This document shows positions 10,801 through 22,694 of a stretch of 64,000 nt of DNA, piece by piece. Source of the DNA: Drechslerella dactyloides (taxonomy: Eukaryota; Ascomycota; Orbiliomycetes; Orbiliales; Orbiliaceae). The stretch spans positions 4,960,001-5,024,000 of the forward strand of contig JAGTWJ010000001.1 in assembly GCA_020064725.1 (NCBI GenBank), given 5' to 3'. The position numbers were made by a program, and so were the translations under genes. The first letter of the stretch is position 1. The number at the start of each line of letters is the position of its first letter. Under the pieces are notes generated by a model. It was not told the origin of the DNA. It did not search any database and saw only the letters and a list, made by a program, of their open reading frames with translations.

Positions 10801-13485
10801 GTCTTCCACAATACTACTTGCCTCTCATGGGTGCCTCTAACATTTGTCGCAGCCCTTACACCTCGTTTTTCGAAGTCATGGGCCAGGCTTTCCGCCGAAC
10901 ATACGATCTTGTCCAAGTGGACCTTGTCCGTCTTGGAAACACGAGCGTCCATGATTTTTTCCGTGGTATGCAAGCCGTTGCAGAGAAGCTACCAAAGGAA
11001 CACGTTGGGCAGATGGTCTCGTGCTTGCAGGATGGGTTCGGCCTTTGGCTCACATGCGACAAACCCGCGGATAAAAATATGATTCAACCTGTAAGTTGGC
11101 CAAGATTATATAGATGAGCGCTGCTGACCGTCAATCTAGGTTGCGGAACTCCTCACGGCTGTATGTGATGGGCTCAAGCGGACGGAGTCTTTTGATTCTA
11201 TGGCGTTGAGGTCATATTCTCACCTTGTTGCCGCCGGCTTCGAAAGCAAAAGCCAAGAGAATGTGATCACCATGATCGAATTCTGGAATAAAACGTTCGG
11301 CATCCAAGAGAATCTTGAATACCCAGCGAGAGTACGGACTGCTATCAACAAGCTCCGCAGGTTTGCCGACATCAAGCTGCCAACCTTCCCAGATTCTATC
11401 GAAGACTTGGTTAGTACATAGACGCTCCCAAATTGTGCCATTTGCAGAAATGCTAACGCGAAATTTTTAAAGCCCCATGGCCCACCACCAGTTTTCATGG
11501 AAAGCCAGGGATGGAATCTTGGTCAAAATGTCTCGTCGAGCCCGAAGAGCACAGTGTCTCCTTTCTTCTATCGCGAACCGCAAGCCCACTCCTCAGGGAA
11601 GTCTTCCAAAGCCTCTTCACATCCCAGCAAGCAAATCACGTCCAAACTTCGACATATGGATTCTCAGATTGAATACCAGCCAATATACGCCGACGAAAAT
11701 GACGATCCCGATGGCCTTGAGTCTCAGCTGATGACCGACCATCAGAAGGAGGTCAGAGACAGACAGGCATTGGAGGCAGGCATGTTTAAGGACCTGAATT
11801 CGATTGATTCCTCGAAGCGTGGAAGGAAGAGCGGCAAGAGGAGCGGCAGCAGAAGCAGGAGCAAAAGTGCGGATTCGCCTATGAAACTCGACCTTCGTAT
11901 TCCAAACCCCATGGCTAGCGACACTGGCAAAGTGGCATCATCCCCCGTCGCCGATCCATCCTCGCCGATTGAGCAGCCCTTCTCGTCGTCCCCCGGGCTT
12001 CCGGTCGTCCCTTCGACTGGAAAGTTTGCGGCGTTGATCGACCGAGCTGTCCATTTCCCGACATCTGATGATATTCCGTCGTCTCCTACTGCTAGGATTT
12101 CGAGGGATTCTTTCGTACCACAACTTGATGATATCCCATCCTCACCGCCTTTGGCACCCGCTGATCTTGCAGAGGACGAGCCTGGGGCCGAGCCTATTGA
12201 AGAGGGGGCTATTCAATTAGACACTATAGACCCGAAGAGCATTGAACTATCGCAAGGCTCCAAGATCCGCATTGAGGAAGGAGAGCTACCACCAAACCTC
12301 ACAGAGGTGGTGAAAAATATTCCTCGCAGCCCGATGGAAGCTCTTGAGCTTCAGGATAACAAGCAGGTCCAAGCACCAGTCATTGAGCCAGCCAAGGAAG
12401 CAGAGCAACCCCTGGCAGAGCCTTCGCAGGTGGAAGACATATCAATACACCTAGTCAGCAGTCAGATGGAGGAAGATGTCCAGCCCGCGCCAGTGTCGTC
12501 CGAGGCTGCGAAAACGCCCTTCAGCACCGCCTCTGAGAATGCCGGGGAAACCCCAGACGAAGTCGAATCGGTTGATTCTAATATCCCCGATAGCCCGTCG
12601 TCCAAAGTTTCCAGCAACCGCTTGGATTCGCCTGAGGCAAGCACATCTACAGGTCGGCGCATCGGTCACAAGAGAAAGAGGAGCAAAGGGCAACCTGCGC
12701 CTCCGCAAAATGCGAACGAGGATGAGGAAATGCTCGATGCCGTCAATGAATCGCACGAAATGCAGGAGGCCGTGGCACCGACTCCCAAGAAAGACTCAGA
12801 CGGTATTCAGCATCCTCCGGCGAAGAAAGCCCGAGCAACCACTGGAGAGTCGCCGGTTGTGGCTACACGTCAACAGCCGCCTCGCACCAGACGATCACTA
12901 TTCAGTCGGTCCGTCAGTGACAGTGGTGAGTTCTCCCCTTCCAACCACGGACGTGCGAGAAGTACCCGCAATACTAAGCTGGAAGCTGAAGGTGTGCAGG
13001 AGATGACGAAGCCGCAAACACCAAAGTCGAACAAGAAGGACAAGAAGGACAAGAAGGACAAGACACCGTCTATCGTAGCTGGTTCAGTTGGCGTCCAAAC
13101 CCGCCGCGCCAGACAATCAGCTGCGTCATATCTTAGCGTGCCGGACAGCCAGTCACCAGCGAAGGTTGACGCGCGGCTGGAATCGACGCCCTCGTTGCCA
13201 TCAGCGCAGGATGTTAGGTTCGAGGTCGTCGTTACTAGTACTAGATCTTCCCTGGATGCTCGAGAGGCGGCTTCCTTAGCTCAGAAGAAACGGAAGGAGG
13301 ATGAATCTGCCGCTGCTGTTGAGCATGTGCAGCAACCGGCGAGTCTAGTGGATAAACTAGACGCGCTACTTGAAGAGATGAAGAAGATGGAGTTTACGTC
13401 TGACGAGCTGACGAAGTTAGATGGAACGGCCTTCGATATCATGCACTGGGTCAGACAGCAGCAGAAACGGACCTCCAGTTCGTGA
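7882..13485 (+). CDS. RIF1: RIF1 telomere length regulator / replication-timing protein, six exons
   Basis: Exons 7882-10412, 10471-10623, 10674-10796, 10853-11090, 11140-11409 and 11473-13485 join in phase to 1775 residues. The N-terminal half is the helical-repeat Rif1 N-terminal domain, recognisable from about residue 145 (ELLESVVQAL) onward. Before it lie two protein phosphatase 1 docking motifs, RVNF at 82-85 and SILK at 123-126. The last exon is a long disordered, acidic and Ser/Pro-rich tail with a Lys-Lys-Asp repeat and a short coiled segment (KLDALLEEMKKMEF) near the end. Rif1 recruits PP1 to counter DDK at origins, sets replication timing, and limits telomerase and end resection. 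The nuclear role is known from the family; the motif reading is from this sequence. Introns are 50-63 nt. Confidence 0.93.
13033..13061 (+). repeat. AAGAAGGAC tandem repeat in RIF1 tail
   Basis: Three copies of a 9-nt unit coding Lys-Lys-Asp in the disordered C-terminal tail of RIF1. Confidence 0.85.
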
Positions 13486-14161
13486 TACAAAGCTGCTTGT
13501 GAGACTTTTCTCTCTTGTCTCTTCTTTTTCCGTTTCACCTTTTTTTTTTTTTTCTCCTTTTCCTTCTTTCTCGGTGAACTTTCCATGATACCATTTTAGT
13601 CTTCTGGTTTCTCTTTTTTTTTCTGTGGGTTTGGGTTTAGCAATTTCTGCATTTACGGGCGTTTGGGGTCTTGGGTAATAGGCTGTTGGCAGCATTTATA
13701 TATACTGGGTATGGGTTCCTAGTTCTAGAATTATTTTGGTTCGAGCGGTCTCTTTTTGCGAATATGCTTCAGCATGTTTCTTCGTAGCAGCGCTCCTTGC
13801 AGCCAGCTTGGTTCATGAGACGAGTAGCTTAGCACTTTTAATATTTGTTTGGTTACGTATTACGATTCTCATCGTTGTAGCAGCTTTCCAATTGTAGGCC
13901 AGGAGGATTAATATTGCTTGGAGTTGCAATCAGTTCACACAAATAGTATTCCGTGATTTCGATGAACTCGGATGACATCTAACCTGACGACACTCAATCT
14001 GAGATCCTACCATCCCACAGCATCGTCGCTATAAATCACTCACCCATCCGCTATTCATTCAATTGTTACGTTCCTCTTCCGCCTGCCACAAGTGACAATT
14101 GACTGGTATCCTAAACATCGCACTATCAGCGTCTAGCAATCGATCAATCACAGCCCGCGCA
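13486..14161. other. Intergenic between RIF1 and the rhodanese gene
   Basis: The 3' side after RIF1 is T-rich, with poly-T runs near 13540-13555 and 13610-13622. The remainder is the promoter of the sulfurtransferase gene. No further coding signal seen. Confidence 0.6.
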
Positions 14162-15127
14162 ATGCCGCCCTTCAGGCTCCCGCGCCTGCTACCACCGGCA
14201 TCCCTCGCCAAAGCTCTCCAAGCAAACCCGCACTACGCCTCCCCGCTCCCGCAAATCATCCCAATAAACGCAACCTGGTTCATGCCCAATGACCCGCAAA
14301 AGCGCACCGGCGCCCTCTCCCACCAGCGCCTCCGCATCCCGCACTCCCGCTTCTTCGACATCGACGAGGTCAAAGATGCAACCATCGACCTCCCGCACAT
14401 GCTGCCGCCCGCCGCAACTTTCGTCGACGCGATGCGCCGGCTGAAGATCCGCAGGGAGGATTGGCTTGTCTTTTACGATTCCTACGAAAACGGCATCCTC
14501 AGCGCCCCACGTGCCGCGTGGACGGCCCGAGTCATGGGACATGACGGCGTCAGCGTGCTGAATAACTTCAAGACGTACGTCGAGCAGAAAGCCGGGCCGG
14601 TAGTCGAAGGTGGCGCGACGCTACACGACTACGAGGCGCGGGAAATACCAGCGAACGAGCAATACCCCGCGGATATAGGCGCGGACACCAGCCGCGTGGT
14701 ATCATTCGACGAAATGGAGACACTAGCGAAGGATAATCTGTCACGCGGAGTGGCAGAGGGATCCGTTCAGATACTCGACGCCCGGCCCGCCGGCCGCTTC
14801 ACGGGTGCTGACCCGGAGCCGCGAGCAGGGCTGTCAAGCGGGCATATCCCCAGCTCCCTGAGCGTGCCGTTCATCACCCTGTTGGATGAGAATAAGGCGC
14901 TGCTACCACCTGCAGAACTACGAAGGGTGTTAGAGGTCGCGGGTGTGAAGGACGACGGGGCAATGAAGGTTGCGACCTGCGGGACGGGCGTGACGGCTGC
15001 AGTCGTGGAATTGGCGTTGGAGGAGGCGGGGTTCAAGGAGTCTACTGGGAAGAGGAGGGTGTACGATGGCAGTTGGACAGAGTGGGCGCAGCGGGCAGAC
15101 AAGACGTTTATCATCAAGGACGATTGA
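14162..15127 (+). CDS. Tandem-rhodanese thiosulfate / 3-mercaptopyruvate sulfurtransferase
   Basis: Single-exon protein of 321 residues with two rhodanese domains. The first, inactive-type domain holds the DIDEVKD and DWLVFYDSYENGILSAPRAAW blocks. The second holds QILDARPAGRF, GHIPSSLSVPF and the active-site loop with Cys273 in CGTGVT. A CG-S/T-GVT loop is closer to mercaptopyruvate sulfurtransferase (Tum1/MST) than to thiosulfate rhodanese (CRxGVT). The N-terminus is rich in Arg, Leu and Ala without acidic residues, which fits mitochondrial import. The family moves sulfane sulfur to cyanide, thioredoxin or the tRNA-thiolation pathway. I took the ATG at 14162; the frame is open further upstream but without another ATG. 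The gene is convergent with kinesin-5. Confidence 0.9.
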   Translation: MPPFRLPRLLPPASLAKALQANPHYASPLPQIIPINATWFMPNDPQKRTGALSHQRLRIPHSRFFDIDEVKDATIDLPHMLPPAATFVDAMRRLKIRREDWLVFYDSYENGILSAPRAAWTARVMGHDGVSVLNNFKTYVEQKAGPVVEGGATLHDYEAREIPANEQYPADIGADTSRVVSFDEMETLAKDNLSRGVAEGSVQILDARPAGRFTGADPEPRAGLSSGHIPSSLSVPFITLLDENKALLPPAELRRVLEVAGVKDDGAMKVATCGTGVTAAVVELALEEAGFKESTGKRRVYDGSWTEWAQRADKTFIIKDD

Positions 15128-15650
15128 AGGTCGAGACCGATTAATATGGTTACATCTGATATAGAGCTGTGCATGAAGAGCTGCTAGCAGATGCCATGTT
15201 TATATGTGTCCGTACAATTTACAGATAAAGATGCCTGACTGGTAAACAAATTCATTGGTCCAACCATCGGATCTATCGCGAAACCGGCAACTGCTCGGCC
15301 CTGTCGATAGTCCTACGGGGATCTTCTCGCATGGCAATATATTACAAAGTCGATAGCCCACAATTCCAACAGCCGAATGTCCGATGCCACAAACCAGCCA
15401 AAAGCCGCTGCACAATCAGCATGACCACGAAGTCTATACCCTCCAAAGAGCTATATGCAACGCCACAAAGGAACAAAACCACAAAGGAACAAAAAGTAGA
15501 GCGCGGGTTGAGATAACAAAAGAGAATCATGATCCTGCGCCAGAAACACCTATAGTAGTACATCTCAGCCCGCCGAATAAACAGAGATAATCGCGCAGCA
15601 AATACACCATCATTAAAATCCCTGCACCTCACAACCAGTTACACTCAGCA
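15128..15650. other. Intergenic between convergent rhodanese and kinesin-5 genes
   Basis: 523 nt with the 3' ends of both genes. Nothing else supported. Confidence 0.6.
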
Positions 15651-18600
15651 TCAGGCCTGTGGCTGCTGCTGCTGTCCGCGTCTCGGCCGCCCTACGCTTG
15701 CCGGAATCAGCGAGTTCTCGCGCCCAAAAGCAGGGTTACTAGCGCTCCTGCCTTGTTGCGATAACCCGAACCTCGTAATCTTCGTCTCAATGAGCCGTTT
15801 CTTCGCTGGCGGCGGACTGACAACAGCCTCCTTGTCAACAGGCGCAGGCTCTGACTTCACAGCGCTACTCGGCGGCTGAGGCATCTGCACCATGCTGACA
15901 TCGTCAATGTCCTCTTCGTCCTCGGCCTTCTTGGCCGGCTTGCACTCCTTCTCTTTCTCCTTCTCGTCAGGCATAGACAGGGGGACCAGCGCCACATTCG
16001 AGTCAATGTTCAAGTCGCCCAGCGGAACTCTATCCCGCTTCTGACCCGCCTGCCCGACACTGAAGATACCCGTCGGAACTGAATTGTCGGCGAGGGCAGC
16101 TGCAATAGAGCTGCTCACATTCGCGGCAAGTATCTGCTCTCGCGAGGCAGTCTTCGGTATGTCCGTGGAGAATGGATACTCCCTCTTCCTCGGCGTGGTC
16201 TGTGTGGGCACGTAGTCTCTGTACGCCGCCATCTCGATCTGACCGCGCAGACCAGCCAGCAGCCTGGCAGAATGGACATTGAATGGCTCAAGCGCATTCT
16301 TAGCCTTCAGGTTGCTCGCCAAGACGTCCGTGTTAACATCCTCGACAGCCTGCTTAACGTCGTCAACGTTGTATCGAACGCCCGCGGTAGAGGTCTTGAC
16401 CTGCTCTGCAACAGAATCCAAGCTCGTAACTCGAAGTCTGTGGTGGCGTTCGTTCTGCTCCCTGGCTCTGGTCACAAATTCGTCAAGCGTCTGCATGTTC
16501 ACAGCGACGGACTTCATCTGTGCATTCACAAGTTGGATGGTTTCGGCGTGGATGGTGTTGGCAGTGTTCTGGATGCTGGCGGTCTTGTTTTCAGCAGTCA
16601 TGGCGTCACTCTGGAGCTTCTTCTTGATATTGTCGCGGGTGTTCGATAGGTCTTGTTTGAAAGTTTCCTCGGTTTCTGCCCATTGATTCATCCCATTGCA
16701 GATAGTGGACGTCGCCGAAGACAGCCTGTCTCCAGAAACGGTAAGACTCGTCTGCACGGATCCCATCTTCTGGGCGAGTCGCCTGTCTTGCTCAAGAGCA
16801 TTGGTTGTGATAAGCTGAGTGATCTGGGTTAGTAGCTGCTGTCTTTCCTGTGCGGCCTTTTGGCTTTCTTCAGCTAGGACTGCAGCAACGGTGTCTGACG
16901 CCGAGCTTTGGGCGGCGATAGCAGCCTTGTTAGCTGCCTCAACCTCCAGCTTTAGCTCGTTCGCCTTTTGATTCTGCGTGGCAAGGTGCTTGCTGCACGA
17001 GTCAAACATGCCCTTGAAGTCTCGGCCAAGTGATATGTACGAGGAGCGGATCTCTTCTTTAAAGCATTCCAACTCGCGCACAACATCACCGGCAATCTTC
17101 TCCGCTGCGGCAGACATACTCTTCATCCCCTCGCCGACCTTTGTCTTGACATCGTCACGAAGAACTTTTATTTCTTCCAAGACGAGGTTCATGTCGTCAG
17201 CGGCTTCCCGAGCAGTCCCCGTGGCAGATTGCTTGACTTCATCCAGACGCTCAAGTCCTTCGTCCAAACTTGCGTAGGCTTTGGAAATCTTCTCCATCTG
17301 GGTTTCGACAAAGGCTTCCATTCTCGAGGTGACAGCATCGGATAGCCGGGTCTGCTCATCGACGAACTTTTGGATTTCGACTTCGACGAGTTTCGTGATT
17401 TCGCATGTTTGCTGCTTCGTGGACGTCCACGTAGCTTTATTCTGTGCTGTCATCTCCGTCTTTCGACCGATCTTCGCGTGCAAACCATCGACATCTCGGA
17501 CGGCATTACTAATAGCCGATACAAGATTCTGGGCCTTGGCGCTAAGTTCAGCTTCGGTAGCCTGGTGCGCTTTCGAAATCAAGAGCTCATCCGACAACTC
17601 CTGCTTGGTGATAACAAGAGAGGTTTCGGTGCTGAACAATGTTTCCCGTGTCTCCTCCAGCGTGAGAGTCTGGCCATCGTAGTCCTTCTTCAGATCGGTA
17701 AAGGACTTTAGCGTCTTCTCCAAGTTCTCCCGAGTGTTACGTAGTTGGCCTTCGAGCACTGAAATCTTTCGCTCGTTCTCCTCGACGAGGATCCTTCGTG
17801 ACTCATTTTCGTTTGTCAATGACTTGTAATGTTCTTCTGGGAGGAAGACGCCGTGCTTCTGTCGTGTGGCGGCGAGGTCGGCTTTTAGATGCTCGATTTC
17901 GGTGATGTACTCCTTGATCAACGCTCGCTTTGTCATCATCTGGTTGATCTGAGGCTTGTTCTCGATGTTCTTTGCTGTTGCGGCGTAATTGAGCGTTGAT
18001 ATTGTCTCTTCCAGATTGATCTTTGCCGGAGAGACGGTGGCAATGATGCAGGTCTTAGTCCTACCACCGAGGGAGTCTTGGAGTAGACGCGTGAGTTTCG
18101 ACTCTCTGCCAAAAAAAGATGTTAGCATTCCAATTGTTATCCTTCCCGATCGAAAATGTCACGAACCTGTAGGGGATATAGCTGCTCTTCTCTACAAGGG
18201 CTGTGATGACCCTGCCCAAGCTCAGCAAGCTCTGATTGATCATTCCGGCCTCCTTAGCTCGCTTGTTCTCGGCTCCAGATCTTCCAATGCTCTCTGAGCC
18301 GGCCAAATCGACCAAGTTGAGCTTGCCACTTCTGAGTAGATCCTCCCCGTCATCCGAGACTTCTTTAACATGTACTGTGATTGTAAAGATGGTGTGACTT
18401 CGACTGCTGAGGTCGTTGCATTTTGTGGCGGCGACTTGGCGTTTCCTGCTGCCCTCCTGAAGCAGCGATACACCTTCCGCTGCATTCTTGATATAGCTTT
18501 CCTCCATGCCGTGGATGACGACGCCACCTTTCTTTGTCGAATCTTCGAAGATCTTGAGCTTGACAGCGTCGTCTATCGACATTAAGTCGCGTAGCTCTTC

Positions 18601-19266
18601 GTTATACAGCTCAATGAATGAGCACTTAACGCTGTATTCGGATGCCTCGGCATCGAGCTTGTGGAATAGGTTGTGTAAGGTGCGCGGTATGATGCCGGCG
18701 CCGTCGGAGAAGGTGCCAAAGTAGTCCGCCATGTCGCCGGACATTGTGTAAGTCTTCCCTGTCCCGGTCTGGCCGTACGCAAAGATTGTGCAGTTGAATC
18801 CGGAAAGCATCTCGCCGACAATTGGTGCGACGACGTCGTCATAGATCATACTCTGATCTGCTTCGGGACCGAACACACTGTCGAACATGTAGCTTTTGTT
18901 TGCAAGGCTCATCGGGCCGCCCATCGATATCAGAACTTCATTGCCCCGCGGTCCACCGGGCGTGGAGAGGATGACTTGGTTGTTCTCTTTGATCTCTCGC
19001 TCGGAGCGGCCACGACACCGAACGATGACCTGAACGTTTGTCTCATCGGGCGAGCGGTGGCGGTTCTGCGCGTGGGTGGCGGTCGATGCTATCGACTCGG
19101 TTGGCGAGCCGCCGCGAGCTAGAGCCTGGACGGCGGGGTTCATGTATGCTGGGCGGGAGGGAGCATTACCAGCGCGGGAGCCGGGTCTCCCTGATGAGGT
19201 GGTGGCATTGCTGCGTATGCCGGGCACGCTTTGTTTGCGTTTGACGCCGCGAAGTCCGGATCTCAT
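15651..19266 (-). CDS. Kinesin-5 (BimC/Cut7/Eg5) mitotic motor, two exons
   Basis: Exons 19266-18167 and 18105-15651 join in phase to 1184 residues. The motor domain spans about residues 75-430 with P-loop GQTGTGKT at 165-172, switch I NDLSSRSH and switch II LVDLAGSE. The single 61-nt intron interrupts the conserved IPYRESKLTRLLQDSLGG run. A long coiled-coil stalk follows. Near residues 1001-1018 is the BimC box (TTPRKREY), which carries the Cdk1 site typical of kinesin-5. The tail ends in a disordered basic segment. Family role: homotetrameric plus-end motor that slides antiparallel spindle microtubules apart. The start ATG at 19266 sits about 75 residues before the motor, as usual; the frame continues upstream as Pro/Cys-rich sequence that I regard as leader. 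Divergent from the mitochondrial TyrRS gene. Confidence 0.95.
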
Positions 19267-19860
19267 TGTGAGTAGTGGGGGTCCGTCGAGGGACCTGGAT
19301 GGTATGAATCGGCGTCGGTATTGGTATGCTATCGATATCAATCGGGCGATGAGGTAGACCGAGGGTGGGTGGGATGGATAGATGGAAAGCTGGTCGTGCT
19401 GCTGTTGGAGAGGAGCAGAGAAGCAGCGAGGAGGCTTCCGCGGTCGAGCGTGATGTAATCGAGGAAGGGAGTTAATCTCCGACAGTGGTGCTTCCGGGGT
19501 CAGATTAAGAGAGCATGAGCACGAGCATGAGCATGAGCATGGGGAGACGCGATGCAACGGCGACTGCAATGCGGCTTTGTTGTTGTTGTGCTGCCCCCGT
19601 CGCACAAAGGTAAACAACGGCGTCAACAGACTGCCGCTTTTGGCCTGGCGCCGGGCTCGGCGCCGACGGCAGGCGCAACACGCAGCCCGTTGCTTTTTCC
19701 CGCTATCAAACTCCGTCCAGAATTTTCAACGTCAACCTCGCCGTCGACATCACCAGTCGCATGGAGCAACGACGTCCGACCAGCCTCTAGTAGCCACTAC
19801 CCGGCGATATCGCCTGTCGCTCGTGCTGGAGGTACCATCTCCAGACCCCGGCTATCGCCA
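19267..19860. promoter_or_regulatory. Shared divergent promoter of kinesin-5 and mitochondrial TyrRS
   Basis: About 590 nt between the chosen starts of two head-to-head genes. It contains a GAGCAT-type hexamer repeat at 19511-19540. An in-frame ATG at 19552 could extend the TyrRS by 103 residues, which would shorten this region. Confidence 0.5.
19511..19540. repeat. Degenerate GAGCAT/GAGCAC hexamer repeat
   Basis: Five units of a hexamer in the bidirectional promoter, one with C in place of T. Confidence 0.8.
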
Positions 19861-22192
19861 ATGGAGACTGCGAGCACCCTGCGCTTCCGCAATGCGCTCG
19901 TCTTTCTGCGACACCAGCTCCGAGGCAACTACGCCTGTCGCCCAAGGCAGCAGCAATGCCGCACGAACGTCAACACCACCGACTCGCCCGTCCGGAAGGG
20001 CTTTTGGAAGGATTCCGTTGCCAAGTTTATCAACCAGGGCATCGGTGATATGAAGAACATCTCCCACCCGAAGCCCGGTCTCATGAAGACTCTTGAAGAG
20101 CGAGGTTTCATCGGCCAGTTCCACGGGTATGTCGCCCGCACCATCCCTACATAAAATCACCAAGCTTCTTTATTGTATCACTATTTCGTATATGCCGATA
20201 CTCTACCGCCAGATGTGCTAATAACAGGGGCCACGGGACAGGAAAACGGACGACTTCGCAGAGTTAGCGGATAAGGAAGTCCTGCATGTGTATGCGGGTG
20301 CAGACCCAACGGCACCTTCTCTCCACCTAGGGCATCTTATGGTCATCATGCCCATAGTGCACTGTCTGCTGCACGGCCATCGAGCTTCTTTCGTCGTACG
20401 TAGACACCTCAAGCTCAGTATATCTCGACTCTTAGCCACCATCTAACCACTCGCAGGTCGGCACCGCTACAGCACGTCTCGGAGATCCTTCGGATCGCGC
20501 TGAAGAGCGTACGACCGTCAAGGATAGAAACATCGGCGAGACGACATTCCATAACGGCACGAGGATCACCAACATGCTCTCAACCATGATGAAACACGTC
20601 ATCAACTATGCAGGCGAATGCGGTTGGGATAAAGACAAAATCGGAAGACGACACTTTAAATCCAACCTGGAATGGTTCCGGAACGTCAGCATCATCGACT
20701 TCATGCAGATTGCCGGGCACCGGTCTCGGGTGGGCGAGATGATGTCCCGGAAGAGGTATGCGCCCCCTCTACCAGTAGCAGGTACGACCCAAAATTACTA
20801 ACTTCTCTCAACAGTGTCACTCGAAGAATGGAGTCCAAGGAGGGCCTCAGCTACGCCGAGTTCTCCTACCAGCTAGTCCAGGCAATGGACTACTGGCACC
20901 TCTTCTCCTCCCACGGAGTCCGTCTCCAGATCGGTGGCTCCGACCAATGGGGCAACATCACCGCCGGCTGCGACCTCATCAACCGCTTCCTGAACGAAGC
21001 AACCTGGATTGACCAACAGCCCACCCCGTCTCTATTACGCGACATGGCCAAACCGTACGGCCTTACAGTTCCGCTCCTCACAACCGCCGCTGGTGAGAAA
21101 TTCTCCAAATCCTCCGGCGGCGGCAACATCTGGTTGTCAAACTTCAACACCCCACCCTTCGCGCTCTACCAGTACCTCCTCAACCGGCCCGATGACGTCA
21201 TGGAACAATGGCTCAAATGGTTCACCATCATGCCTCTTGAGGACATTTCCACGCTAATGCAAGAGCACGCCGCCGCGCCGGAACGCCGACTGGCACAGAA
21301 GACGCTCGCGTCCGAGGTTGTCTCGCTGGTGCATGGATCCGTCATCGCCAGACAGTGCATCAGGACTACATCTTACATCTTCGGCGTCGGTGACGACGAG
21401 GATTTGCTGCTCAAGGGACACCAAAAGAGACTTCATGGCCTGACCGAGGACGACGTGCTGGAAATCAGCCAGAAACCCTTCTGGCAGCCGGTCCTCCGGG
21501 ACGACGTGCTCGACCAACCCCTCGAGAAAGCCCTCACAGCTGCCGGCATCGCACCGAGTAATAGCCAAGCGCGAACGCTCGTCAAGTCCGGCGGGGTATC
21601 CATCGGCCCGCATCTCCGACAAGTCAAGCCGGCGGATCGCGAGGTCGTACGACTGACGGCCGAAGACCTAATCTCAGACCAAATCCTGCTCGTCAAAGTC
21701 GGCAAGAGCAACATCCACGTCGTGAACTTGGAAAGCCAAGAGACCATCAACAAGTCGATCCAAGAACACAAAGAGCCGCATAAAACCCTCGACGTCAAGG
21801 AAGTCGTCGCGAGAAAGACCTCCCGCCAACGCAAGGCGGAGCGGAAAAAGCAGCGAAAGCTCCATCTCGCGCAGAAGAACCAGCATTTGGCGGTCGAGAG
21901 GAAGGACATTGCGGCGCGGGCGCGTGAGAAGCTTTATTTACAACGGGAAACCGGCCTGCAGATTGGCAGTGGGGAGTTTAGCTTTAGCAATCTCCTGACG
22001 ACTGCGAAGGCGAGGATGGTGCGATCTACCGCCGCGCCGAGGACGCTGATGCCGGTGCAGCCAGCCTCTGTGACGTGGAATGTCAATCTCTCGGAGGGCA
22101 CGAAGAGGGAGCAGATCGCAGCGCGGAAAGAGGAGAAGAAGATGAGGTCTGAGGAGGTGAAGGCGGAGAGGAGGGCGGGCCGTGACGATTGA
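19861..22192 (+). CDS. Mitochondrial tyrosyl-tRNA synthetase (CYT-18/MSY1 type), four exons
   Basis: Exons 19861-20126, 20242-20395, 20457-20755 and 20815-22192 join in phase to 698 residues. Class I signatures are HLGH at 117-120 in DPTAPSLHLGHL, the tRNA-Tyr-type GGSDQWGNITAG block, and KFSKS at 335-339. An S4-like RNA-binding domain lies near 475-540 (ARTLVKSGGVSIG), followed by about 150 Lys/Arg-rich residues. The enzyme charges mitochondrial tRNA-Tyr. In Pezizomycotina the ortholog CYT-18 (about 670 residues) also helps fold and splice group I introns; that second job is inferred here, not shown. The first acceptor is the least certain splice: position 20242 keeps frame with the strong GTATGT donor, while the nearer acceptor before 20228 does not. 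The upstream ATG 19552 is an alternative start. Confidence 0.9.
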
Positions 22193-22694
22193 AAGGCCAC
22201 ACACATTGTACATACTTATATAATGTTGCTTTACTATCTTGAGAATCTACCTTATGTATATATATCTATAGGTGGGTATCGTGTGTATATACATGTACAT
22301 CGCAGCGAATTGATCTTACCGGTATACCGGAAGATACTAACCGCCACAGTAGCTGCCTCACGAATTTGTCCATCGTCGAGGCAAATCGACCTTGTTACCA
22401 ATATCGATGCCTGATTCACATCCACCGCCGTACGCGGCACTACGCACACAAAGGGAAGAATAATGGTGATTGTAATTGATGTAATTCCGCACCCCCGACC
22501 CGAACGCGACGACCTATACCCGCACAGAATATATGCGCACACATCGACCCCGCACCCACGACATCCCCGCATCCCGATAGCAGCCCGTCACATGACCATA
22601 ACGACGCCGGAGAGAGCTAAACACCACACAGCAAGATCCAACACCAACAGAGACCAAATCCTCACAGCCCGCACGCGTCCATCGCATACGTCTG
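22193..22694. other. Intergenic between convergent TyrRS and USP genes
   Basis: About 500 nt. A TA-rich run (TATGTATATATATC) at about 22252-22270 lies just after the TyrRS gene. No coding signal. Confidence 0.6.
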
